IMG/VR virus record: IMGVR_UViG_3300046167_000601
Location: 1-29,466 of that record
Length of the DNA: 29,466 nt
Strand: one strand, 5' to 3'
DNA from: a virus
Part shown: piece by piece, positions 1 to 10,600 of the stretch
Position numbering within the stretch: position 1 is the stretch's first letter
How the letters are laid out: every line of letters starts with the position of its first letter
Notes under the pieces: generated by a model
The model's database searches: none
Seen by the model: only the letters and a program-made list of their open reading frames with translations
What the model was told of the DNA's origin: nothing
Translations under genes and position numbers: made by a program

Positions 1-1826
1 TAAAGAAAAGATTAGATTATGATATAGCAGTTATTGGTATGGCCGCTGTTAAAAATGAATATACAACCTCAGAGGGTATAAACGTGAAATATGTAGATCC
101 TTCTGATTTAGTTCACTCTTATACAGATTCACCTTATTTTGACGATATTTATTATGTTGGTGAAATAAGAAGAGTGTCTGTGGTTGATCTTAAAAAACAA
201 TATCCAGAGTTAACAGATGAGGATATTAAAAAACATATTGAAAATCAAGGCAGCAGCACTAAGCTATATAATAAAGCATACCAAACAGCAGACTCGGAAG
301 ATAATGCTTATGCTTATATATTGTATTTTGAATACAAAACTTATAAAGATCAAGTACATAAAATAAAAGAAACTTCAACAGGGGCAGAAAAATCAATTCA
401 AAAAGCAGATACATTTAATCCTCCTAAAGATGAAAGGTCAAGATTTAAAAAAGCTAATAGAACAATTGAAGTAATATATGAGGGCGCAAAAATAGTGGGG
501 TCTGATGTATTATTAAAATGGCAGTTAGCTGAAAACATGACAAGGCCAAAGTCTAATACAGTCAAAGCTCAATTTAGCTACAATATAGTAGCGCCTAGAA
601 TGTATAAAGGTAAGGTTGAATCACTTGTTAGTAGAATGACTACATTTGCGGATATGATTCAATTAACACATTTAAAACTACAACAAGTATTATCAAGAAT
701 GGTTCCTGACGGTGTTTATTTAGATGCAGATGGTATTGCTGAAATAGATTTAGGTAATGGAACAAACTATAATGCGCAAGAAGCTTTAAATATGTATTTT
801 CAAACAGGTTCTGTTATAGGTAGATCAATGACTCAGGACGGCGAATTTAATAATGGTAAAGTTCCAGTTCAAGAATTACAATCCTCAGGGGCTAATGCAA
901 AAATATCAAGTTTAATAAATTCGTATAACTATTATTTACAAATGATAAGGGATGTGACCGGACTAAATGAAGCAAGGGATGGTTCAACACCTGATAAAAA
1001 CGCTTTAGTAGGTTTACAAAAATTAGCAGCTGCAAATTCAAATACAGCAACAAGACATATATTACAAAGTGGATTATATCTTACTCTTAAAACAGCAGAA
1101 GCAATTTCTCTTAGAATATCCGATGTATTAGAGTTTGGGCCAACTAAACAATCGTTTATACAAAGCATTGGTAAATTTAATGTAGCTACATTAGATGAAA
1201 TGTCACAATTACAAATGCATGATTTTGGAATATTTTTACAATTAGCGCCAGATGAAGAAGAAAAGCAATTACTTGAAAACAATATTCAAATGTCTTTACA
1301 AAAAGAACAAATTAATTTAGAAGACGCAATTGATATAAGAGAGATTAAAAACCTTAAACTAGCAAATCAACTGCTTAAGTTAAGAAGAAAACAAAAATTT
1401 GAACAGGATAGAGCTATTCAGCAAGAGAATATTCAAATGCAAACGCAATCAAATTCTCAAGCCGCTCAAGCTGCTGCCCAAGCAGATGTTCAAAAACAAC
1501 AAGCAATTACTCAGAGTAAAGCTCAATTAGCACAAGTTCAGTCGCAACTTGCTACTCAAGAACTTGAAAAAGAAGCAGAAATTAAAATGATATTAATGCA
1601 AAAAGAATTTGAATTGAATATGCAACTTAAAGACGCTGATTTAAATGTAATTAAAGATAAAGAGAAGTATAAAGAAGATAGAAAAGATGATAGAACAAAA
1701 ATACAAGCTTCACAACAGTCTGAATTAATAGATCAAAGAAAAAATAATAAACCACCAAAAAACTTTGAATCAGCAGGATTTGATAGTTTAGGAGGCTTTG
1801 GATTAGAGCAGTTCGATCCAAGATAA
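1..1826 (+). CDS. Portal protein (5' end missing)
   Basis: Putative portal, the dodecameric ring at the capsid vertex through which DNA is packaged and ejected. The frame is open to the left edge: codons before the first internal ATG at 39 read KKRLDYDIAVIG, so that ATG is probably internal and the N-terminus lies outside the window. The segment YVDPSDLVHSYTDSPYFDDI (just after the internal ATG) resembles portals of marine and crAss-like podoviruses as I recall them. The last ~150 residues are a Gln/Ala/Lys-rich coiled coil (many QAQ, QSQ and KEK runs), as in portal C-terminal barrels or tails. It is followed after 18 nt by a small structural gene, then scaffold and capsid genes, the normal head-module order. 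Function rests on remembered sequence pattern and position; no search was possible. Confidence 0.75.
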   Translation, partial: KKRLDYDIAVIGMAAVKNEYTTSEGINVKYVDPSDLVHSYTDSPYFDDIYYVGEIRRVSVVDLKKQYPELTDEDIKKHIENQGSSTKLYNKAYQTADSEDNAYAYILYFEYKTYKDQVHKIKETSTGAEKSIQKADTFNPPKDERSRFKKANRTIEVIYEGAKIVGSDVLLKWQLAENMTRPKSNTVKAQFSYNIVAPRMYKGKVESLVSRMTTFADMIQLTHLKLQQVLSRMVPDGVYLDADGIAEIDLGNGTNYNAQEALNMYFQTGSVIGRSMTQDGEFNNGKVPVQELQSSGANAKISSLINSYNYYLQMIRDVTGLNEARDGSTPDKNALVGLQKLAAANSNTATRHILQSGLYLTLKTAEAISLRISDVLEFGPTKQSFIQSIGKFNVATLDEMSQLQMHDFGIFLQLAPDEEEKQLLENNIQMSLQKEQINLEDAIDIREIKNLKLANQLLKLRRKQKFEQDRAIQQENIQMQTQSNSQAAQAAAQADVQKQQAITQSKAQLAQVQSQLATQELEKEAEIKMILMQKEFELNMQLKDADLNVIKDKEKYKEDRKDDRTKIQASQQSELIDQRKNNKPPKNFESAGFDSLGGFGLEQFDPR

Positions 1827-1844
1827 TAACTAAATAATAAAAAA

Positions 1845-2162
1845 ATGAGTAAAGTAGCAAAAAATGATTGGACTGGTAGTATAAACGGTTCAGCATATTC
1901 AACAGCAAGTTCAGCTGCAATAACACCAACATCAGGAAATGTATGGATAGCAATAACAATGCTAACAGATACTGTTTTTGATAGTGCAAGTGGATTAGTT
2001 GCAGAAAGTGCAACAACATATGTTAATACAGAAGGCATTGGAGCAGGAGCTGCAGGCTTAGTTGTTGACAGTGTAACATTCCCAAAAGGAGTAACAATTT
2101 ATGGTCGTTGGACTGAAATTGATGTTGCTTCAGGAACTATTGTTGCATATCAAGGAATTTAA
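1845..2162 (+). CDS. Small putative virion protein (head decoration-like)
   Basis: A 105-aa protein of unknown function between the portal and scaffold-like genes. It is rich in Ser, Thr, Ala, Val and Gly, has no Cys, no signal peptide and no clear membrane segment, and looks all-beta. The C-terminal stretch PKGVTIYGRWTEIDVASG resembles a motif I recall from small uncharacterised proteins in marine phage head modules. Location and composition fit a head decoration or accessory capsid protein, but this is inference. The start ATG follows an aataaaaaa leader without a Shine-Dalgarno sequence. Confidence 0.6.
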   Translation: MSKVAKNDWTGSINGSAYSTASSAAITPTSGNVWIAITMLTDTVFDSASGLVAESATTYVNTEGIGAGAAGLVVDSVTFPKGVTIYGRWTEIDVASGTIVAYQGI

Positions 2163-2183
2163 AGGTATACGTATTCTTGCCTT
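2162..2183 (+). promoter_or_regulatory. Weak hairpin before the scaffold gene
   Basis: AAGGTA (2162-2167) can pair with TGCCTT (2178-2183), six pairs with one G-T wobble, around a 10-nt loop. It lies in the leader of the scaffold-like gene, which ends in a TTATATTATATTATG start region. Stronger hairpins occupy the same position before the genes at 4965 and 5852. Alone it is weak and could be chance. Confidence 0.2.
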
Positions 2184-2214
2184 ATTAAAAGAGTACAAAT
2201 AATTATATTATATT

Positions 2215-3418
2215 ATGTCAGAAGAAACACAAGTAAAAATTGTAGAAGATGAAAATCCATCAACTGCAGAACAAGAAACCAAAGTGCTCAAAAAAATGGG
2301 TGCTGATATAGGTGAAGAATCTATTACTAAAGTAGATTTAAGACAAACTAAAGAAGAAACAGATGCCGTTCAAGAACAAAGCACAGATGAAAGCGTGCCA
2401 CGCGGAAGCAGCACGGATGAAAAAACTGGGGAAGAAGCCAAAGTGGAATTGCAAGAAGTACAGCAAGAAGAAGGCCAATTAACTTTAGAAGAAGTAATTG
2501 ACGAAGAAACTAAGGAAGAACCTAAAGAAGATCCTGTACAGGAACTTAAAGAAGAAATAGAAGAAGCTGTTCAAACATCACAAGATACAGCTGTAGAGTT
2601 ACCAGAAAACATTCAAAAGGTTGTAGATTTTATGAATGATACTGGTGGAACGTTAGAAGATTATGTAAAAATTAATCAAGATTATTCTAACACAGATGAT
2701 TCAACTTTATTATATCAATATTATAATCAAACTAAATCGCATCTTACAAAAGATGAAATAGATTTTTTAATTGAAGATAATTTTTCATTTGATGATGAAA
2801 TTGATGAACCAAGAGATATTAAGCGAAAAAAACTCGCTTATAAAGAAGAGATTGCAAAAGCAAAAATTCATTTAGAAGGATTGAAAAGTAAATACTACGA
2901 GGAAGTCAAGTTGGGTTCTAAGTTAACTTCAGATCAACAAAAAGCAATTGAGTTTTTCAATACCTATAACACCGAACAATCAACACAGCAAAACCTACAG
3001 GAAAAGCAAACCGCTCATTTTAATAATGAATCAAAAAAAGTTTTTACAGACGAATTCAAAGGTTTTGAATTTAAAGTCGCAGATAAAAAATATAGATTCA
3101 ATGTTAAAGATAAGCAACAAGTTCAAGATAGACAAGCAAATATATTAAACGTACTAGATAAGTTTATCAGTGAAGATAATATGTTAAAAGACGCTAACGG
3201 CTATCACAAAGCTCTTTTTCGCTGCAGACAATGCAGATACTATTGCAAATCATTTTTATGAACAAGGTAAAACTGATGCTATAAAACAGTTAAACGCAGA
3301 ATCTAAAAACATAAACATGGATCCTCGTCAAGCTGGCACAGTTGAAGCTGGAGGCTTAAAAGTAAGAGCAATTAGTGGTGATGATAGTTCAAAACTTAAA
3401 ATTAAACTTAAAAAATAA
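2215..3418 (+). CDS. Scaffold-like acidic protein, broken by one frameshift
   Basis: Reconstructed as about 400 aa. The first ~130 residues are extremely Glu-rich and likely disordered; the rest is charged and helical, and the C-terminus is basic (KLKIKLKK). Acidity, predicted coiled coils and a position directly before the capsid gene fit a capsid assembly scaffold. The open frame stops at 3261, but removing one T from the T5 run near 3211-3220 restores KALFAADNADTIANHFYEQG and reads on to a TAA at 3416-3418. The disruption is most simply a +1 sequencing or assembly error. A short overlapping frame at 2948-3148 is a shadow. The start is the ATG after the TTATATTATATT leader. Confidence 0.65.
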
Positions 3419-3440
3419 TAATTAAAAATTTCAATATAAA

Positions 3441-4890
3441 ATGGCAGCAATAACTCCATCAGCTGGAGGCTCGTTGAACGCAACGCCAGCACCAGCTAAA
3501 CAAACTTTGTCAACTAACTACCTATCATTTACAGGTGGTTCAAATGACTGGTCTCAGCAATACCTACCAGATTTATACGAACAAGAAGTTGAAGTATTTG
3601 GAAACAGATCCGTAGCTTCTTTCGTAAGAATGGTTGGCGCTGAAATGCCTATGACTGCAGATCAAGTAATTTGGTCTGAGCAAGGTAGACTACACTTACA
3701 CTACAAAGGTGCAGCAGTAGCTAACACCGGTGTAATTACAATCGCATCTTCAGGAACTCACGCAGTAAGAGTTGGACAAACTATCGTACTTAGCGATAAC
3801 CAAACTTCTCCTACAGTAATTAAAGCAGTACGTTTCTGCAATAGCGAGTGACAACACAACTCTAACAGCAATACCTTATACAGGTGGTGCAACAGTTGGA
3901 GCTGTATCAGGTTTCGTAACAACAGATGATGACGGGACAGCAACTTGTGACTTATTCGTGTATGGTTCTGAATTCAAAAAAGGAACATCAGGAATGACAG
4001 GTGCAGTAACACCATCTTTCGCTTCTTTATCTAACAAACCAATTATAATTAAAGATAAGTATGAGGTTTCAGGATCTGACGCTTCTCAAATTGGTTGGGT
4101 TGAAGTAACAGGTGAGAATGGACAATCTGGTTACCTATGGTATTTAAAAGCTGAAGGTGATACAAGAACAAGATTCGAGGACAACCTTGAAATGGCAATG
4201 ATTGAAGGTGAACTAGCAGCAGCAGCTGGTGGTGTGGACTCTCAGTTAGGTACAGCTGGAGCAGAAGCAACAGCAGGAACTGAAGGTCTTTTTGCAGCAA
4301 TTACTGCAAGAGGTCACGTTACTACTGGTATTGCAGGTACATCTCCAACAGATGACTTAGGTTCTTTTGACAACATACTTAAGAAGTTTGATGCTCAAGG
4401 TGCAATCGAAGAAAACATGTTATTTATCAACAGAGAAGTATCTCTAGCGATTGATGATATGCTAGCAACTCAAAATTCTTACGGAGCAGGTGGTACATCT
4501 TACGGTGTATTCTCTAACAGTGAGGATATGGCGCTTAACTTAGGTTTTTCAGGATTTAGAAGAGGTTCTTATGACTTCTACAAAACTGACTGGAAATACT
4601 TAAATGACGCATCAACAAGAGGTATTATTGAAAACGACATAAGAGGAGTTGTTGTGCCAGCTGGTACATCTACTGTTTATGACCAAACACTTGGTAAAAA
4701 CATTAAAAGACCATTCTTACACGTTAGATATAGAGCTTCACAAGCTGATGATAGAAAAATGAAATCTTGGACAACTGGTTCTGTTGGTGGTAACATCACA
4801 TCAGATCTAGATGCAATGGAGGTTCACTACCTATCAGAAAGATGTTTAATTACTCAAGGTGCTAATAACTTTATGTTATTAACTTCTTAA
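3441..4890 (+). CDS. Major capsid protein, broken by one frameshift
   Basis: Reconstructed as about 482 aa. Identity as the main shell protein is inferred from its place after the scaffold-like gene, its size, and a strong terminator directly downstream. Early residues include YLPDLYEQEVEVFGNRSV and FVRMVGAEMPM; the body is rich in Gly, Ala, Ser and Thr and has no Cys-rich or enzymatic motif. The frame stops at 3851, but deleting one base near GCAGTACGTTTC (3827-3838) gives KAVVSAIASDN and continues to the TAA at 4890. The length after removing one base is an exact multiple of three. The gene uses more C-ending codons (aac, tac, ttc) than its neighbours, which may reflect selection for high expression. 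An HK97-type fold is expected for the role but not visible directly. Confidence 0.75.
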
Positions 4891-4899
4891 ATTTTTCAT

Positions 4900-4942
4900 A
4901 GTAGAGCAGGGCATTGTATTAGTGCCCTGACTTTACTTTTTA
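4900..4942 (+). terminator. Strong intrinsic terminator after the capsid gene
   Basis: An inner perfect 7-bp stem, CAGGGCA (4907-4913) with TGCCCTG (4923-4929), has a 9-nt loop. It is extended by AGTAGAG (4900-4906) with CTTTACT (4931-4937), seven more pairs with one G-U wobble and one bulged A. A T run follows at once (4937-4941), giving the classic hairpin plus U-tract. It begins 9 nt after the capsid stop codon. Confidence 0.8.
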
Positions 4943-4964
4943 TTAACTTTTATTATATTATATC

Positions 4965-5789
4965 ATGACACAAAAAACAAAAGCCGAAAAGGCACCAAAA
5001 CCTATTAAAGAAACTGTAGTTGAAAAACCAGTTGAAAAAGTAGTTGAACAACCAAAAGAAACAAAACCTTCTTGGGTTGTAAAAGACAGGGTTTATTCCC
5101 TTAAAGATGGTTTAGCACCTTTAACATATACAGTAAAAAGTTCTAACATATTTTATTTTGATGAAGAAAAAGGATATGAAAGAGAGCTTAAATATACAAC
5201 AAATCAAAAAACACCATTTGTTGATGAATTTAAAGGAGTAGCTAAATTAGAACACATAACGTTTGAAGACGGAACATTAACAGTTCCTAAGAGAAAACAA
5301 ACATTACAAAAACTTTTATCATTATATCACCCTCAAAGAAATTCATTATTTTTTGAATTTGATCCAGAAACACAAGCTGAAGATGAGTTAGATATGATGG
5401 AATTAGAAATTGAAGCTTTAAATGTAGCAATGAGTATGGAAATTGACCAGATAGAGGCAATAGTACGTACTGAGGCTGGAAATAAGGCATCTAGGATGAC
5501 TTCTAAGGAGCTTAGACGTGATTTGATTAATATTGCAAAGAGAGATCCTATTCTATTCTTAGAACTAGCGAATGACGAAAACATCAATATTAGAAATATG
5601 GGTATTAGAGCAGTTGAAGCGGCTATTATAAAGTTATCAGCTGATCAAAGAACTTTTACATGGGGCGCAACAAATAAAAAATTAGTTACAGTACCATACG
5701 AAGAAAATCCATATAGTGCATTAGCAGCGTTTTTCAAAACCGATGATGGAATTGAAATATACGATGCAATTGAAAAAAGACTTAAATAA
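4965..5789 (+). CDS. Unknown structural-module protein
   Basis: A 274-aa protein I cannot assign. The first ~35 residues are a Lys/Glu/Pro/Val-rich low-complexity tail (repeats like VEKPVEK and VEQPKE), probably disordered. A middle part includes KYTTNQKTPFVDEFKG and a beta-rich section. Residues ~125-230 are helical and acidic then basic, and the C-terminus reads ENPYSALAAFFKTDDGIEIY. It has no Cys, signal peptide or membrane segment. It sits alone between two related hairpins, so its transcript level may be set separately from the capsid gene. Position suggests a head-completion or head-tail role; this is inference only. Its start is the first ATG after a TTATTATATTATATC leader. Confidence 0.6.
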   Translation: MTQKTKAEKAPKPIKETVVEKPVEKVVEQPKETKPSWVVKDRVYSLKDGLAPLTYTVKSSNIFYFDEEKGYERELKYTTNQKTPFVDEFKGVAKLEHITFEDGTLTVPKRKQTLQKLLSLYHPQRNSLFFEFDPETQAEDELDMMELEIEALNVAMSMEIDQIEAIVRTEAGNKASRMTSKELRRDLINIAKRDPILFLELANDENINIRNMGIRAVEAAIIKLSADQRTFTWGATNKKLVTVPYEENPYSALAAFFKTDDGIEIYDAIEKRLK

Positions 5790-5802
5790 GTCATAATTAT
5801 AG

Positions 5803-5831
5803 TATAGGGCTACTGTAATTGTGGCCTTATA
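5803..5831 (+). terminator. Hairpin between the unknown gene and the connector gene
   Basis: TATAGGGCTAC (5803-5813) pairs with GTGGCCTTATA (5821-5831) over 11 positions with two G-U wobbles and a 7-nt loop. No T tract follows, so termination would be weak; attenuation or transcript-end protection are alternatives. Its sequence resembles the post-capsid hairpin (ATAGTA, GGGC, TGTA and CCT in the same order). It supports starting the next gene at 5852 rather than at the upstream ATG at 5819, which lies in the loop. Confidence 0.55.
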
Positions 5832-5851
5832 TTATAATAATAAAAAAAAAT

Positions 5852-6556
5852 ATGGCAATTAGCATAGACACAGTTTATCAAAGAGTACAAGCTATTCTTA
5901 ACAAAGAAAATCGTGGATATATATCACCACAAGAATTTAATTTATTCGCTAATCAAGCACAGCTTGAAATATTCGAACAGTACTTCTTTGACTTAAATCA
6001 ATATGAAAGACTGCCAAAAAAAGATACTGAGTATAGCAACTTGGTAAAAACTATTAATGAAAGAGTAAGTAAGTTTAAAACTTCAGCAACACTTTCATAT
6101 GTATCAAGCTATTTTACACTGCCAACTGATTTACACAAGTTAGGCACAGTAATATACAATAGCACAACGCCTGTTGAAGAAATAGATCAAAAAAATCTAC
6201 TAGAATATACACTTTCCCCTTTAACAGCACCATCAACAACTAATCCCGTTTATGCACAGAATATACAAACTACTTCATCAGTATGGAGCATAGTATTATA
6301 TCCTAGTACTATAACATCTTTAATAACAGCTACATATATTAGAAAGCCAAAAGAAGTAAACTGGGCATCTCAAACTGTTGTTGGTAATGCTTTATACAGC
6401 GCAGGATCATCAACTAGTTTTGAACTTCATGACTCTGAAGAAACAAACCTTGTTATAAAAATATTATTATATGTAGGGTTAACACTTAGAGCTGGAGATA
6501 TAGCTCAATTAGCAGACGCAAAAGAAACTAAAAAAATACAACAAGAAAAATCTTAA
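5852..6556 (+). CDS. Putative head-tail connector/ring protein
   Basis: A 234-aa protein. The N-terminal ~70 residues are helical (DTVYQRVQAILNKENRGYIS, then a helix with FNLFANQAQLEIFEQYF), followed by a beta-rich middle and a C-terminal helix ending EETNLVIKILLYVGLTLRAG. Helical ends around a beta core, this size and this location fit head-tail adaptor or ring proteins, which extend the portal channel. The family name is not certain. The open frame also includes an upstream ATG at 5819, but that start lies within an 11-bp hairpin and adds an odd WPYIIIIKK peptide; the ATG at 5852 after an A9 leader is much better. The next gene starts 3 nt after this stop, showing tight coupling. Confidence 0.65.
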   Translation: MAISIDTVYQRVQAILNKENRGYISPQEFNLFANQAQLEIFEQYFFDLNQYERLPKKDTEYSNLVKTINERVSKFKTSATLSYVSSYFTLPTDLHKLGTVIYNSTTPVEEIDQKNLLEYTLSPLTAPSTTNPVYAQNIQTTSSVWSIVLYPSTITSLITATYIRKPKEVNWASQTVVGNALYSAGSSTSFELHDSEETNLVIKILLYVGLTLRAGDIAQLADAKETKKIQQEKS

Positions 6557-6559
6557 TAA

Positions 6560-7667
6560 ATGGGACTAATAACACAAAGCGAAAGAGAATATTACGAAGG
6601 CGAACAGCTTTTTACAGGCGATGGAAGCGATACTACGTTTACATTAACGTTTACACCGCTGCCAACAGCTAAGTCAAAATTTAGAGTTTTTTATGATGGT
6701 TTAGAGCTAGACGACGATGGCGTTAGTAATTATGATGCAAGCACAGGCGTTATAACCTTTAGTACAGCGCCAGCAAATGGTGTAATAATAAAAGTATTAT
6801 TAGAAAGTGCTAATACAGGTAATTATAAATATATATCGTTAGATAACATAGTAAATAACTTTATGGTATCTTATATAGGAGATGGTAAAATTATAGACAA
6901 CGCAAGAAAGCTAGATGTATTATTTCACTGTAAAAGAGCAATACAAGAGTTTAGTTACGATATAAGCAGAGTAGAAAAAATATTTGAAGTAACAATACCT
7001 GCAAGCTTAACATTGCCAGTACCACAAGATTATGTTAATTATGTTAAATTAGCATGGGCAGATGACAATGGTCCTTGAAAGACCAATATATCCTGCTCGT
7101 CAAACATCTAGGCCGTCAAAATCAGCGTTACAAGATACAGATGCTACTTACCTATATGATAATGATAACTCTCTTTTATTAGCAGAGCCTGAAATTACTC
7201 AAAGTTTTAAAGGTATTGAAACAAATCCTTCGCTTGGATCATCAAGCTCAAAAGATTATTTTGCACAGAATCCAACATACAGTGATAGTATAATAGGTTA
7301 TGGTAGAAGATATGGTAGTAGTCCTGAAAATTTACAAGTAAATGGTGTATTTATACACGATGAAGCAAATGGTAATTTTGGATTTAGTAGCAACCTTTCT
7401 GGTAAAAACTTATTATTACATTATGTATCAGATGGACTTGGTACTGATGCGGAAATGAAAATACACAAAATGGCTGAAGAAGCTGTTTATAAATATGTAG
7501 CACACGCTATATTATCCGCAAAAGCAAATGTTCCTGAATATATTGTAAATAGATTTAGAAGAGAAAGAAGAGCAGCAATGCGTAATGCTAAATTAAGATT
7601 ATCAAATATTAAATTAAATGAGCTTTCTCAAATAATGAGAAACAAGTCTAAGCATCTTAAACACTAA
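6560..7667 (+). CDS. Putative tail tubular/adaptor protein, broken by one frameshift
   Basis: Reconstructed as about 368 aa. Residues ~15-85 form a beta-rich module beginning LFTGDGSDTTFTL and ending near the motif STGVITFSTAPANG; a similar module lies in the giant tail protein. The rest has helices and strands, including VPQDYVNYVKLAWADDNG, and an Arg/Lys-rich C-terminus (RFRRERRAAMRNAKLRL). The frame stops at 7078, but deleting one C of GGTCCTTG near 7071-7076 gives DDNGLERPIYPAR and opens the frame to 7667. The ATG at 7062 in the second frame is therefore not a real start. Context (after a connector, before the stabilization protein) suggests a tail tube adaptor comparable in role to T7 gp11; that role is inference. 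Confidence 0.65.
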
Positions 7668-7671
7668 TTAA

Positions 7672-10600
7672 ATGCCAGAAATCAAAAAAACATTCCTTAG
7701 GGGAAGAATGAATAAAGACCTCGATGAGAGACTTTTGCCTGATGGTGAATATAGAGATGCTTCTAATATACAAATATCAAGTACAGAAGCTAACGATGCT
7801 GGTACTGTACAAAATGTATTAGGCAACAAATATGCAAATAAAACCGCTTCAGGCACTTATACAGGAACTTATGGTATGGGTGGTAAGTGTGTTGGGTCTA
7901 TTGAAAATAATGAAACTAATAAATTATATCTATTTATAAAAGGTACGTCAGGTAAACGCTATAGTTGAATATAATGCAGTAACTGAAACTTCAGTTCCCG
8001 TAATAGTTGATACTAGATCAGGTAATACAGAAGATTCTAAAAATATATTAAATTTTACAGATACAAAAATTACCGGTGTAGCTATATTACAAGATTATTT
8101 AATTTTTACAGATAATAATTCTGAACCAAAAATAATTGATATAGGTGATGATTCTATTTTTAAATCAGGATCAGAATCAACTTATGATCAAACTACACAA
8201 ATTAACAACGAGGCGTTTAGAGAATCTGATATTACTTTAATTAGAAAAAAACCTCACAACGCCCCAAAAGTTGTTATAGAATCAACAATAAATAACAGTA
8301 TACCTAATGAAGATTTAAGAGCAGCCGAAATTGTTACAAATAATTCAACTATTTATGATGAAAAATTTGTAAGATTTGCTTACAGATGGAAATTTACAAA
8401 TGGGCAGTATTCTGCTTATTCGCCTTTTTCAGAGCCAGTATTTTTTCCTAATTCAGGAGCATTGGGAACAACATTAAGTGCTTATACTGTGGAGTCCGGG
8501 GAAAATACCCGTATGATTAACAATATTACAAAAGCTTCATTGTTTAATATAGAATGTGGTAACGGTAGAAATAATTCAGATATAGTTAATAATATAGACT
8601 ATGTAGATATTTTATATAAAGAATCAAACAATACAAATATATACGTATATAAAACTATACCTATCACAGAAGCTTTAACAGGATACTCAGGCGGTATAAG
8701 TGTAAATGATGAAAGTAAAAAATCTATAATACCGGATGATCAATTGTTTAGGGTTTATGATAATGTGCCTTACAAAGCAAAAGCTTTAGATACCGTAGGT
8801 AATAGATTAATTTTTGGTAATTATAAAGATGGACTAGATATAGAAGGTTTCAGTCCAAATTTTAATAGTGTAAATTTAGTTTCAAGAGATTTTGTAGAAG
8901 ATGAAGTTACAAGAAAATTTTTTAATGCTTCTGATGACACAGTTTCAGGGTTTATAGGTGTTACTAATGATACTGTTAAAGACATGGCTACTGTAAAAAG
9001 TGGTAGAAATTATCAAATAGGAATTGTTTTTGAAGATGAGTATGGTAGACAAACACCTGTTACTACGGATCCTTCTGGATTTAAAAAAGTTCCTTTTACT
9101 ACTTATTCAACCGGGTCTGCTTCTACTGACGGGTTTGGTAAAAAATTTCAAATTACAATGGACGGACTGCCACCTGGTGTTAAAGAATTTAGAGGGGATG
9201 GAACAAGAAAAGAATTTATTTTGGGCTTTGCTAATAAACCTAAAACTATTAATGATTTTGCGGTATATATAGACAATATTGACACGCCTAAAATACCAAA
9301 AACCTCTAGCGCAAATAATGATTATGATTATAATATTTCTACAGGCGCTGTTACTTTTACATCCGCACCTACAGCTAATGCAAGAATAATTTTTGATTTG
9401 AATAGAATTAAAAAATTTAAATACTTTATTAAGGAAAATAAAGGTGAATATTATAATTTTGTAGTTGATAAAGTAAGAGATAACTCAGAGGACGGTGGTA
9501 TTACAGCTTGGTTAATAGTGCCTAGCTTTGAAATTAATAAAGTTAAAGAAGGAGACACTATTATATTAAAAAAACCAGCCAATACAACTGCTCCAATCAA
9601 TTATTCAAAAGTTGCGGGTGAAGGGCCTGATAATTATAAATTTAAAATATTAGATATTTCAGAAACTAGGCCTGATAATATAAATGACTCAGCTGAATAT
9701 TCAGATAGATTTTTTATAAAAGTTAAAAATAATGATGCTCTTGTTAGCGAATTATTTCAGGTGCAAGGAACAGGTGCGTCTAATGGGGCTATTGTTGCTT
9801 CTAAATTTATAAAAGTATATAGACCAGCCCTTGGGTTTACAGCTGGATTAGTAGAAGCTTTTGGCTTGCCGCTAGGGTCATATTCTGAAACAAAAGGAGA
9901 TGAATTTTTAATTCATGACTTTTATTTTTCAAATGGCCACGTATATGAAATTTTATACCCACAAGATACAACTGTAGCGACTGCTTTTGATGACACAATG
10001 AATCAAAATAATATATGTAGTAATAACAACGCTGACGGATATGCAATTTCAACCTCTACATCAGGCTCCGCTTATGATTTATCTGGCATAGCTTTTAACG
10101 ATGGTCAAACTGGAAATATTGTAGAAAACGTATATTATAAACATGCTGCAGGAGCTCCTACTGAATTTTATATTTGTTATAGTAGCACAGCACCTACAAA
10201 TTCATATGGAACAACATTTTCAAGTCTTGATTCACCGGCTCAATTTGAAGTAATACCAAAAGAATTTCAAACTTTAGATGTATATTATGAAACAGCAGAG
10301 TCATTTCCAATAAAAAATTATGGTGATTACCAAATAAGCGGAACAAATCAAACTCAAACTTTATCTTTTATAAATGCTTTTATGGGCTCAGATGGTACTG
10401 AAAGTAATAGGATTAAAGACGATTTTAATGCGGACTTTTTAGATAATGGAGTAAAATTATCTACTACTATAAGCGATGAGTATACTGAAAGACATCAAAA
10501 AAATAGTTTAATATTTTCTGGTATTTTTAACGCAGAATCAGACGTAAATAAATTAAATGAATTTAATCCTGGTTTAAAAATTACAAAAGAAATAAATCCT

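Noticed and set aside
932-1282. Antisense reading frame in the portal gene, and other long antisense frames (for example 20296-20541, 21166-21507, 25313-25816)
   Set aside because: They are shadows of well-supported genes, with low-complexity translations and no independent leader or neighbours.
2390-2420. VPRGSS in the scaffold-like protein resembles a cloning-vector thrombin site
   Set aside because: The surrounding DNA and codons do not match vector sequence and it lies in a low-complexity acidic region; coincidence.
5819-5851. Upstream ATG start for the connector gene
   Set aside because: It lies in the loop of an 11-bp hairpin and adds an unlikely hydrophobic peptide; ATG at 5852 has a proper A-rich leader.
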